A DNA stretch of 7,541 nucleotides from assembly GCA_027083485.1 (NCBI GenBank), contig JALWOO010000159.1, positions 1-7,541 of the forward strand, given 5' to 3'. Positions within the stretch are counted from its first letter, which is position 1; each line of letters opens with the position of its first letter. Shown in pieces: positions 1-5,467 of the stretch. Source of the stretch: Amylibacter sp. Lineage in GTDB: Bacteria > Pseudomonadota > Alphaproteobacteria > Rhodobacterales > Rhodobacteraceae. The position numbers and the translations under genes were made by a program. The notes under the pieces were generated by a model, which saw nothing but the letters and a program-made list of their open reading frames with translations, did no database searches and was not told the DNA's origin.

Positions 1-192
1 GCTGCGGAATTGTCGGGCCTGCCGGTTCCCAAGGCCGAACCGTTTGAAACGGCCGAAATGTCACCAATGGCGCGCAGTTTTTATGCGGAATCCAAGCGGG
101 TTCGCAATGACCGGATCAAGGATGAACTGGGAGTGTCGCTGCGCTTTCCCGACTATAAAACCGGCCTGAAAGCCCTGCTGGATATTTCATAG
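1..192 (+). CDS. SDR/epimerase-type NAD(P)-dependent oxidoreductase, C-terminal fragment
   Basis: Reading frame 1 is open from the first base and ends at TAG (190-192), so this is the last 63 codons of a gene that begins outside the window. The residues resemble the C-terminus of short-chain dehydrogenase/NAD-dependent epimerase proteins of the YeeZ-like type: an SPMARSFY stretch, then SKRVRNDRIKDELG and a closing LRFPDYKTGLKALL. In this family the SKR.RN segment follows the substrate-binding lobe and the final D/TY..GL helix ends the protein. The Rossmann nucleotide-binding motif and catalytic Tyr-Lys would lie upstream and cannot be seen. The substrate is unknown. A TTG at position 10 is an internal codon, not a start. 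The family call rests on memory of related sequences, and the exact activity is open. Confidence 0.7.
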   Translation, partial: AAELSGLPVPKAEPFETAEMSPMARSFYAESKRVRNDRIKDELGVSLRFPDYKTGLKALLDIS

Positions 193-199
193 CCAGAAA

Positions 200-226
200 A
201 GCAGAAAGGACGGCCTATAGCCATCC
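200..226 (-). terminator. Rho-independent terminator of the small Ser-rich gene
   Basis: Read on the minus strand, GGATGGC (226-220) pairs with GCCGTCC (214-208) across a 5-base TATAG loop, giving seven pairs with one G-U wobble. A T-rich run, TTTCTGCTTTTC, follows. It lies 48 bases past the stop of the small gene at 274. On the plus strand the same stem carries a C-A mismatch but is followed by a moderately T-rich stretch, so it may also help end the oxidoreductase transcript. Confidence 0.5.
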
Positions 227-273
227 CTTCGTACTTTTGATTGATCCGTTGAACGAATCAGCCGGCTTGCAAC

Positions 274-462
274 TTAGTTGCTTGCAGCAATCGCGGCACC
301 GATCAGAACGATCGCCAGGATTGGCAGCAGTGCGCCGGAAGAAGAAGAAGAAGAACCCTGCTCAACAACTTCTACGATCGGAGTGGTTGCTGGCTCCGGG
401 CTACCGGCGAAAGCGGTGGATGCGGAAAGAGAAATGGCTGTTGCCAGTGCGATTTTTTTCAT
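274..462 (-). CDS. Small secreted/membrane peptide with Ser6 tract (hypothetical)
   Basis: This encodes 62 residues. A Sec signal peptide (MKK, then a hydrophobic core) runs to about A19, with likely cleavage at AFA|G. A short acidic/Pro segment (20-35) follows, then G36, six serines (37-42) and a hydrophobic helix from about 44 to 60 ending in ASN. The mature product would be about 43 residues anchored by a C-terminal membrane segment. The ATG at 462 is chosen because a perfect GGAGG (474-470) sits 7 bases upstream; a longer in-frame ORF reaching 624 has no such site and would bury the signal peptide. A TATAAC box lies just upstream and a terminator downstream, so the gene looks monocistronic. 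I recall similar Ser-rich mini-proteins in Rhodobacteraceae, sometimes with doubtful automatic names such as ferrochelatase, but no function is visible here. Confidence 0.8.
   Translation of the reverse strand: MKKIALATAISLSASTAFAGSPEPATTPIVEVVEQGSSSSSSGALLPILAIVLIGAAIAASN
338..355. repeat. GAA trinucleotide microsatellite (6 units)
   Basis: Six uninterrupted GAA units on the plus strand. On the minus strand they give most of the TCT/TCC codons of the Ser37-42 tract in the small membrane peptide. Slippage by whole units would change the Ser linker length without breaking the frame. Confidence 0.85.
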
Positions 463-489
463 AATTGAACCTCCAAAGTTCTGCTCGTC

Positions 490-495
490 GTTATA
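490..495 (-). promoter_or_regulatory. Possible -10 box of the small peptide gene
   Basis: The minus strand reads TATAAC, five of six matches to the sigma-70 -10 consensus. It would start a transcript near 483, with about 20 untranslated bases containing the GGAGG site. No convincing -35 hexamer is found 16-18 bases upstream, so it is only a candidate. Confidence 0.3.
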
Positions 496-565
496 AGGGG
501 AAAGGTAGAGACCCCGCGACGAACACCCAAGACTGTACCTCGTAAAAAGGTTTAAGCAGCAAAAT

Positions 566-611
566 TTGCCCTTGGCAACTACAACATGGCCAAATTTGGG
601 CAAGCTTGGCC
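566..611. repeat. Cluster of short inverted repeats after the L,D-transpeptidase gene
   Basis: Three dyads lie within 46 bases: TTGCC-CTT-GGCAA (566-578), the perfect 10-base palindrome CCAAATTTGG (590-599), and GGCCAA (588-593) facing TTGGCC (606-611). The last could form a 6-bp hairpin ending the minus-strand gene that stops at 621, but no T-run follows. An operator role for the downstream small gene is equally possible. The rest of the 463-620 gap shows nothing I recognise. Confidence 0.35.
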
Positions 612-620
612 GATATGTCG

Positions 621-1247
621 TCAAATAAGCAACACTTGCGTGCCAACCTTACAAAGGTCGAATAATTGCGCAATGTGTTCGTTGTACAGACCTATACAGC
701 CATTGGATGATCTGCGGCCAATCTTGCGCGTATCCTGCGTTCCATGGATCCGGTAATAGCGCCAGGACAGATACATAGCATGGGTTCCAAGCGGATTTTC
801 AGGGCCGGGTGGAATGTATTTCGGCCATTCCGGATTGCGTTTGAGCATCGACGGTGTCGGACGCCAATCAGGCCCTACGCGTTTGCGAACAATTCTGGTG
901 CGGCCCAAACGGGTGAGCTCGGGGGTCTCTGGGACCGACGTCGGGTATAGTTTGTATACGGACTGATCCTCGGACCAGAAATGCAATGCGCGGCTTTCGG
1001 TATCGACAAGTATTGCCCCGTTTTTCAGATTTGAAAAATACGGTTGCCAGGTTTTATTGGTAAAACCGGAGATGTTGTGTTTAACCGCGCCTGTTTTCGG
1101 GTTTGCAAGGTTTTCGGCCTTTAGCTGTTCAAACAGTGCAGGATCATTGGTTTGTTGTGCAAAAACGGCGCGCCCGAGAAACGGCGTTGCCAGTAAGCTG
1201 CCAACAACCGCGCGACGCGACGGGTTCTTTGGTGATGAATTGGCCAT
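621..1247 (-). CDS. L,D-transpeptidase (YkuD domain), probably Tat-exported
   Basis: A 208-residue protein of the YkuD family, which makes 3-3 peptidoglycan cross-links or attaches proteins to peptidoglycan in the periplasm using a catalytic cysteine. The N-terminus has a twin-arginine motif (SRRAVVG, 10-16) followed by a hydrophobic stretch ending AVFA at 30, suggesting Tat export with cleavage before Q31. The YkuD core spans roughly 76-208. H168-G169-T170 and S181-N-G-C184 form the active-site signature, with C184 the nucleophile. The Arg common two residues after this Cys (GCIR) is replaced by Gly (GCIGLYN). The start at 1247 is supported by AAGGGG (1259-1254), 6 bases upstream. It is transcribed away from the CAP lipoprotein gene, from a promoter at about 1276-1304. 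Family assignment is firm; the precise reaction is inferred. Confidence 0.9.
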   Translation of the reverse strand: MANSSPKNPSRRAVVGSLLATPFLGRAVFAQQTNDPALFEQLKAENLANPKTGAVKHNISGFTNKTWQPYFSNLKNGAILVDTESRALHFWSEDQSVYKLYPTSVPETPELTRLGRTRIVRKRVGPDWRPTPSMLKRNPEWPKYIPPGPENPLGTHAMYLSWRYYRIHGTQDTRKIGRRSSNGCIGLYNEHIAQLFDLCKVGTQVLLI

Positions 1248-1275
1248 TACATGCCCCTTGTTGAATTCTGTTCAG

Positions 1276-1304
1276 AAAATAATAGGGTTTTGGGGGCGTT
1301 TCAA
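1276..1304 (-). promoter_or_regulatory. Sigma-70-type promoter of the L,D-transpeptidase gene
   Basis: On the minus strand TTGAAA (1304-1299) and TATTTT (1281-1276) are separated by exactly 17 bases, matching the consensus at five and four positions. Transcription would start near 1269, leaving a leader of about 22 bases that holds the AAGGGG site. A perfect dyad, TTCTG-TT-CAGAA (1266-1277), overlaps the -10/start region and could be an operator. Confidence 0.45.
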
Positions 1305-1410
1305 ATCAAACTCTCGCGAGCGGGCATTTTTTTGCGCATAAGAGGTTTGAACTTGCCGGAAAACCACAGTAAAGGGGATGAACTGTTTTTGAAGCTGGGG
1401 AATTCCGAAT

Positions 1411-1902
1411 ATGCTGCGTAAAATGATGGCCATTGTTGCACTTTTGGTGCTTGTCGTGGCGTGTACTGAACCAACCGATCCGAATCAACGCAAGATTTTT
1501 TGGATATCCCAAAAGAATGCTGTGAAGATTCAACAACGGCATCTGGAAGCCGTTAATGCCCTGCGCGAAGCAGAGGGACTGGTGGCGTTGGAGCCATCCA
1601 AGCAATTGATTGCGGCGGCAAAAACCCACGCGATTGATATCGCCAAGCAAAACCGTCCCTGGCATTTCGGGTCTGACGGGTCCAGCCCGATAGATCGGGT
1701 GGCGCGGACCGGCTATAGCGGAGAATTCGTTTCCGAAAACATCGCGGAAACCTATGAAAACGATATGGAAATATTGCAGGCCTGGATGCGTGATCCGGTG
1801 ACGCGCAAAGGTATCATGATGCCGGAGGCCCGCAAAATCGGGCTGGCCTGGCAACAGGAACCCAACGGGAAAATCTGGTGGGTGCAGGTTCTGGGCAGTT
1901 AA
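1411..1902 (+). CDS. CAP/SCP-domain (PR-1-like) lipoprotein
   Basis: A 163-residue protein. A lipoprotein signal peptide runs from M1 to the lipobox LVVAC, with C18 the lipidated residue, so the protein should be membrane-anchored in the periplasm. Residues about 41-163 form a CAP (cysteine-rich secretory/antigen 5/PR-1) domain: an NALRE helix, H85 in the WHF segment, SPIDR and GY (101-102), SENI with E109, the W125 helix, and RKIGLAW near the end. Bacterial CAP proteins are mostly uncharacterised; envelope, peptidoglycan or protease-like roles have been suggested. The second His of the CAP cavity, usual in the segment after the conserved Trp (S..HR), appears as Thr131 (PVTRK), so any metal site may be incomplete. 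The start has only a weak GGGG 10 bases upstream; an ATG at 1423 would also keep a signal peptide. It diverges from the transpeptidase at 1247 and ends in a strong terminator. Confidence 0.85.
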   Translation: MLRKMMAIVALLVLVVACTEPTDPNQRKIFWISQKNAVKIQQRHLEAVNALREAEGLVALEPSKQLIAAAKTHAIDIAKQNRPWHFGSDGSSPIDRVARTGYSGEFVSENIAETYENDMEILQAWMRDPVTRKGIMMPEARKIGLAWQQEPNGKIWWVQVLGS

Positions 1903-1934
1903 TTCCGCGATAAATGTATGCTGATTGAAAATGC

Positions 1935-1960
1935 GGCTCCGCTTTGGCGGGGCCTTTTTT
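1935..1960 (+). terminator. Strong Rho-independent terminator between convergent genes
   Basis: GGCTCCGC (1935-1942) pairs fully, with one G-U, to GCGGGGCC (1947-1954) around a TTTG loop, followed by six T (1955-1960). It ends the CAP lipoprotein transcript. The T-run overlaps the stop codon of the convergent gene (1959-1961). On the minus strand the hairpin is followed by GCATTTTC, so it may also serve that gene. Confidence 0.85.
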
Positions 1961-2456
1961 ATGGCTTGATCAAAATCGGGGTGCCGTCATCGACCATGGC
2001 ATAAATGACCTCTATTTCCTTGTTGGAAACAGAGATACAGCCCGCAGTCCAGTCCTTCTTGCCCTTGTTGCGTCGCAGTTTTGGCCCGCCGTGAATAAAG
2101 ATATCGCCGCCGGGGGATTTGCCAAGGGCGCGGGCTTTGGCGCGGTCCTGTTCGTTGGGGTAGGAAATCCCGATCGACAGGTGATAGGCGCTGTTGGGGT
2201 TGCGCCGGTTGATGCGGTAAAGCCCTTCGGGCGTGCGGCCGTCACCTTCGATTTGTTTGTGGCCCACCGGCGCAAAACCCAGATCAACCTTGTAGGATTT
2301 CAACACCTTGCCGCCATGCAGCAGGAACATTTGCCGATCCGATTTGTCAATCAGGATCTGGGTCACTTGTGGCCCGTTGTAGCGCTTGAATTTGGATTTG
2401 GCCCCACAGGCAGATAAGGCCACGGTGCCGATCAATAAAATGGCGGTGAGCTTCAT
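1959..2456 (-). CDS. L,D-transpeptidase (YkuD domain) lipoprotein
   Basis: A 165-residue YkuD-family protein. The signal peptide ends in the lipobox LSAC with lipidated C17. The catalytic domain follows: a strand with ILIDKSDRQMFLL (34-46), the family motif GDGRTPEGLY (71-80), I121-H122-G123, and W136-T-A-G-C140 with C140 the nucleophile. Such enzymes use a donor tetrapeptide to make 3-3 cross-links or exchange the terminal D-amino acid in the periplasm. The Arg common after the Cys is absent (GCISVSN), as in other subgroups of the family. The ATG at 2456 is preferred over one at 2483 because it opens directly into the signal peptide and has GAGGGG just upstream, inside the rlmN 3' end. It begins one base after the rlmN stop (TAGTATG), which implies one transcript and probable translational coupling. 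No separate promoter is seen. Confidence 0.9.
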   Translation of the reverse strand: MKLTAILLIGTVALSACGAKSKFKRYNGPQVTQILIDKSDRQMFLLHGGKVLKSYKVDLGFAPVGHKQIEGDGRTPEGLYRINRRNPNSAYHLSIGISYPNEQDRAKARALGKSPGGDIFIHGGPKLRRNKGKKDWTAGCISVSNKEIEVIYAMVDDGTPILIKP

Positions 2457-2457
2457 A

Positions 2458-3621
2458 CTATTTCCCCTCGATCTCTTTGGCAATTTGCGCGCGGGATTTG
2501 CGGGCCCGTTCTGTTGCGCTTTTCAATTGACCACAGGCTGCCATGATATCCTCTCCGCGCGGGGTTCGGATAGGGCTGGCGTAACCGGCGTTGTTCACAA
2601 TATCGGCAAATGCCTCGATGCGGTCCCAGCTGGAGCGTTCATAGGGGGAGCCGGGCCAGGGGTTGAAGGGGATCAGGTTGATTTTGGCCGGAATGCCCTT
2701 GATCAGGCGCACCAGACGGCGCGCATCCGCATCGGAATCGTTCACATCCTTGAGCATCACATATTCAAAGGTAATCCGTTCCGCATTCGACAGACGCGGG
2801 TAATCGCGGCAGGCTTGCAACAATTCGGCGATCTTGTGTTTGCGGTTGATGGGGACCAGCACATCGCGCACCGCATCGGTGGTGGCGTGAAAGCTGATCG
2901 CCAGCATGCAGCCGATTTCGGCACCGGCGCGGATGATTTCCGGCACAACGCCGGAGGTGGACAGGGTAATCCGGCGGCGTGACAGGGCGATACCCGCGTC
3001 ATCCATGGCGATCAACATGGCATCGCGCACGTTGTCGGTGTTATAGAGAGGTTCGCCCATGCCCATCAGCACGATATTGGACACCAGCCGTTTGTCACCC
3101 GGCGGCTTGCCCCATTCTTCCAGATCGTCGCGCGCCACCATGATTTGCCCGACGATTTCGGCCGCCGTCAGGTTCCGCACCAGTTTTTGTGTGCCGGTGT
3201 GGCAAAAGGTACAGGTCAGCGTGCAACCCACCTGCGAGGAAATGCACAGGGTGCCGCGATTGGTTTCGGGGATATAGACGGCTTCGACCTCGTGACCGCC
3301 GGCAATGCGCAGCAAATATTTGCGTGTGCCATCGGCGGAGACCTGACGCGTTACGATTTCCGGGCGCGACAGTTGGAAATTCACCGACAGCAGGGCGCGG
3401 AAATCCTTGGACAGATTGGTCATTTGGTCAAAGGAGGTGACGCCTTTGGTGTAAATCCACTGCCAGACCTGCCCCGTGCGCATTTTGATTTGCTTTTCCG
3501 GCGTGCCCACATCGGCAAGCGCCTGCATGAGCTGGTCGCGGGTCATGCCAATCAGATTTGGCAGGCCCGGTTCCTGTTTGCGCGGGATGGTGGTGACGTC
3601 GGGGGTGAGCGGTGTGGACAT
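2458..3621 (-). CDS. rlmN: Dual-specificity 23S rRNA A2503 / tRNA A37 C2-methyltransferase
   Basis: A 387-residue radical-SAM methylase. It makes 2-methyladenosine at A2503 in the peptidyl-transferase centre of 23S rRNA and at A37 of some tRNAs, in the cytoplasm. Visible elements are an N-terminal RNA-binding region (about 25-110); C126 in TLCISSQ, equivalent to E. coli C118; the CTLTCTFC motif with C133, C137 and C140 binding the 4Fe-4S cluster; the SAM-binding GMGEP (187-191); ISFHA (242-246); [10 protein letters not shown] (315-324); and C363 in MAACGQL, matching E. coli C355, the methyl-carrying cysteine. All key cysteines are present and the length is typical, so it should be active. The ATG at 3621 has GGAAAG a few bases upstream. 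The leader is unusual: it holds the ialB terminator stem and a TGCTATAAA promoter candidate. Confidence 0.97.
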   Translation of the reverse strand: MSTPLTPDVTTIPRKQEPGLPNLIGMTRDQLMQALADVGTPEKQIKMRTGQVWQWIYTKGVTSFDQMTNLSKDFRALLSVNFQLSRPEIVTRQVSADGTRKYLLRIAGGHEVEAVYIPETNRGTLCISSQVGCTLTCTFCHTGTQKLVRNLTAAEIVGQIMVARDDLEEWGKPPGDKRLVSNIVLMGMGEPLYNTDNVRDAMLIAMDDAGIALSRRRITLSTSGVVPEIIRAGAEIGCMLAISFHATTDAVRDVLVPINRKHKIAELLQACRDYPRLSNAERITFEYVMLKDVNDSDADARRLVRLIKGIPAKINLIPFNPWPGSPYERSSWDRIEAFADIVNNAGYASPIRTPRGEDIMAACGQLKSATERARKSRAQIAKEIEGK

Positions 3622-3635
3622 AATCGGCTTTCCAA

Positions 3636-3665
3636 AACAAAACCCCCAATCGCGGGGATTGGGGG
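3636..3665 (-). terminator. ialB terminator lying within the rlmN leader
   Basis: The minus strand reads CCCCCAATC (3665-3657), loop CCCGC, GATTGGGGG (3651-3643), then TTTTGTTTTGG. This is a perfect 9-bp stem with a T-rich tail, 35 bases past the ialB stop. It ends about 21 bases before the rlmN ATG, so any rlmN transcript started upstream must pass through it. Confidence 0.8.
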
Positions 3666-3667
3666 CA

Positions 3668-3676
3668 TTTATAGCA
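3668..3676 (-). promoter_or_regulatory. Candidate extended -10 promoter for rlmN
   Basis: The minus strand reads TGCTATAAA, an extended -10 element (TGN plus a five-of-six match to TATAAT). The -35 position (TCTTTT) is poor, as is common with extended -10 promoters. Initiation would fall near 3660-3662, inside the first arm of the terminator stem, giving rlmN a leader of about 40 bases. Confidence 0.35.
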
Positions 3677-3699
3677 TCTTTTGCAAAATCAAAAGAGAA

Positions 3700-4230
3700 T
3701 TATAAGCAGCGCTTTTCCGCGTCAGCCAAAGCGGCGGTGAAACCGTTCAGGGAAAAGATGTCTTTGGTTTTTGTGCCGCGTTTGGAACGGGCGGTCAAAA
3801 TTGCGCTTGCGCCGTTTTTCAAGGCACGGCGAATTTTTTCATCGTCGCTTGCGGAGGCAGGCCAGGCCCATTCGCCATCGACAAACAGGCTGTAGTTCTG
3901 GTTGCCAACTTGCAGGTTTACCTGACTGTCCGGTGCGAAAGGATAGCCGCCGGTAAAGGAGACCTCGCCTTTGACGCCGTTTGAAGGCCGGTAGGTGACA
4001 AACAGCAAAATATCGCTGCGTTTTGCCGAAACAACTTTGCCGCCACGGGTGTTGACTGTTTTGGTTGGCTTGGAAACAACCCAACATTCCTTGACGGGCT
4101 TGTCTTCGACAAAAACGGACCAGTCGGTTTTTGCGTTGACCCGATTGGTTGATTCCTGAGCGTAGGCGACGCTGGCTGCTGCCAGACATACCGCCATAAA
4201 GCCACATGTGTATGCTATTGATCTGAACAT
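3700..4230 (-). CDS. Invasion-associated locus B (IalB) family periplasmic protein
   Basis: A 176-residue secreted protein. The signal peptide (residues 1-24) ends VAYA, with cleavage before Q25. The mature part matches the IalB family: TDWSVFVED (35-43), EC-W (48-50), a central LLFVTYRPS (75-83), GEVSFTGGYPF (88-98), SLFVDGEWAW (114-123) and a C-terminal region ending in a Cys. C49 and C175 are the only mature cysteines and may form a disulfide. IalB was named for a Bartonella erythrocyte-invasion factor, but the family is widespread in free-living alphaproteobacteria, where its role is unclear. The inner ATG at 4230 is chosen over 4278 because GGGAG sits a few bases upstream and the signal peptide then begins at once. 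It has its own terminator and diverges from the asparaginase gene. Confidence 0.85.
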   Translation of the reverse strand: MFRSIAYTCGFMAVCLAAASVAYAQESTNRVNAKTDWSVFVEDKPVKECWVVSKPTKTVNTRGGKVVSAKRSDILLFVTYRPSNGVKGEVSFTGGYPFAPDSQVNLQVGNQNYSLFVDGEWAWPASASDDEKIRRALKNGASAILTARSKRGTKTKDIFSLNGFTAALADAEKRCL

Positions 4231-4325
4231 TTTAGCTCCCAGCCTCCGAGCTGAAAAAAGTTTTGCCTGTAGTCGCATTTTCGCGATCTTCCCTTTGTAA
4301 CTAGCAAGTGAATGTGGTTTTCTTG

Positions 4326-4392
4326 TGACCGTTATCTAAGGTCAGACTGGTAGAAATTCCAGTGCATAGAGGCGAAAAGCCGTTATTTCGGC
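4326..4392. promoter_or_regulatory. Stacked inverted repeats in the ialB/asparaginase divergent gap
   Basis: Three dyads follow each other: TGACC-N9-GGTCA (4326-4344), ACTGG-N8-CCAGT (4346-4363) and GCCG-N6-CGGC (4379-4392). The first two have operator-like size and spacing and lie where promoters for both divergent genes would be expected. The third sits just before the asparaginase ribosome binding site. No clear -35/-10 pair was found for either gene, and no regulator is identified. Confidence 0.35.
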
Positions 4393-4411
4393 GGAAAATG
4401 GAGCATGTTTC

Positions 4412-5425
4412 ATGAGCGATTGGGTGAATGTGGCGGAAGTGTGGCGCGGGGCTTTTCTGGAATCAACACATCAAGGCTGCGCCGTGATTTGCGATTCCGC
4501 CGGACAGGTCATTGCGGAATGGGGCAATAGCGCTACGACGATTCTGCCGCGCTCGTCTTGCAAGATGATTCAGGCCTTGCCATTGATCGAGAGCGGTGCC
4601 GCAGCGCGTTTCGGGCTGGGCACGGAACAACTGGCGCTGGCTTGTGCGTCGCATCAGGCGGCGGATATCCATGTGGAACGGGTCACGCGCTGGCTGGCGG
4701 ATCTGGATCTGGGGGAGCCGGATTTGCGCTGCGGCCCGCAAGTGCCGCGCGACCCAAAGGTGCATGCAGAGCTGATCAAATGCGGCTGCGGGCCGGACAA
4801 ACGCCATAACAACTGTTCCGGAAAACACAGCGGTTTTCTGACCTTGAACAAGCATCTGGCCGGTGGTGCGGAATATGTGCAGCCGGATCATCCGGTGCAA
4901 CAGGCGGTGCTTGCGGCCTTTGAGGAGATGACGGACGAGACCTCTGCCGGTCATGCGATTGACCACTGCTCGGCACCCAATTTCGCAACCTCGCTGAAAG
5001 GGCTGGCAACGGCCATGGCGCAGATGGCGGATCCCTCGCGCCAAAGCGCGCGCCGGCAGGCTGCCGCAAAAACCCTGTTGACGGCGATGAAACAGCATCC
5101 TGATCTGGTGGCCGGTGAAGGGCGCGCCTGTACAGAACTGATGCGCGCCATGCCCGGGCCGACGGTGGTGAAAACCGGTGCCGAAGGCGTGTTTGCGGCG
5201 ATCTTGCCTGAACGTGGTTTTGGCGTAGCGCTCAAGGCACGCGATGGCGGCACGCGGGCTGCGGAAAATATGATGGCGGCCCTTCTGGTGCGTCTGGGCG
5301 TGGCCGATGCGGCTGATCCGATGGTGGCCAAACGGTTAACGCCGGTTATCCGGAATTTCGCGGGCATCGAGGTTGGAAAAATCCGCCCCGATGCGGCGTT
5401 TTTTGCTGACGGGGCGCATATTTAG
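4412..5425 (+). CDS. L-asparaginase, type III (asparaginase II/ReAV-like family)
   Basis: A 337-residue enzyme of the 'asparaginase II' family (type III, as in Rhizobium etli ReAV), which hydrolyses L-asparagine to aspartate and ammonia and is unrelated to the classical EcAI/EcAII enzymes. The catalytic Ser/Lys module is visible as R47-S48-S49-C50-K51, with S48 and K51 at the ReAV positions. A metal-site motif follows: NNCSGKHSG with C135 and K138, then DHCSAPN with C186 as third ligand (C189 in ReAV). ASHQA (79-83) and the GPTVVKTGAEGVFAA stretch (249-263) are also typical. There is no signal peptide, so it is cytosolic. The start at 4412 has GGAG 8 bases upstream. It diverges from ialB and is convergent with the MscS gene; no transporter or regulator is next to it. 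Numbering of ReAV residues is from memory. Confidence 0.9.
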   Translation: MSDWVNVAEVWRGAFLESTHQGCAVICDSAGQVIAEWGNSATTILPRSSCKMIQALPLIESGAAARFGLGTEQLALACASHQAADIHVERVTRWLADLDLGEPDLRCGPQVPRDPKVHAELIKCGCGPDKRHNNCSGKHSGFLTLNKHLAGGAEYVQPDHPVQQAVLAAFEEMTDETSAGHAIDHCSAPNFATSLKGLATAMAQMADPSRQSARRQAAAKTLLTAMKQHPDLVAGEGRACTELMRAMPGPTVVKTGAEGVFAAILPERGFGVALKARDGGTRAAENMMAALLVRLGVADAADPMVAKRLTPVIRNFAGIEVGKIRPDAAFFADGAHI

Positions 5426-5434
5426 CAACAGGCA

Positions 5435-5455
5435 GGGTGTGGGGGTGCCACACCC
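5435..5455. terminator. Hairpin between convergent asparaginase and MscS genes
   Basis: GGGTGTGG (5435-5442) and CCACACCC (5448-5455) form a perfect 8-bp stem with a GGGTG loop, in the 42-base gap between two converging stop codons. Neither strand has a T-run after it, so it is at best a weak bidirectional terminator, or a 3' stabilising structure. Confidence 0.4.
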
Positions 5456-5467
5456 GCTGCGGGCCGG

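Noticed and set aside
237..464. Plus-strand ORF with a Lys5 run
   Set aside because: It is the antisense shadow of the Ser-coding GAA repeat in the small membrane peptide gene, and has no ribosome binding site.
463..624. N-terminal extension of the small peptide gene up to 624
   Set aside because: It would put the signal peptide in the middle of the protein; the ATG at 462 has a perfect GGAGG at proper spacing.
1261..1277. SOS (LexA) box at the L,D-transpeptidase start
   Set aside because: The alphaproteobacterial form needs GAAC-N7-GAAC; the sequence here only partly matches the second half.
1306..1854. 182-residue antisense ORF
   Set aside because: It lies opposite the well-supported CAP lipoprotein and has no recognisable domain or start signal.
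4231..4278. Longer IalB start at 4278
   Set aside because: The inner ATG at 4230 has GGGAG close by and begins directly with a signal peptide; the longer form adds 16 basic residues before it.
4463..5098. 211-residue minus-strand ORF
   Set aside because: It is an Arg/His-rich shadow of the asparaginase gene with no motif.
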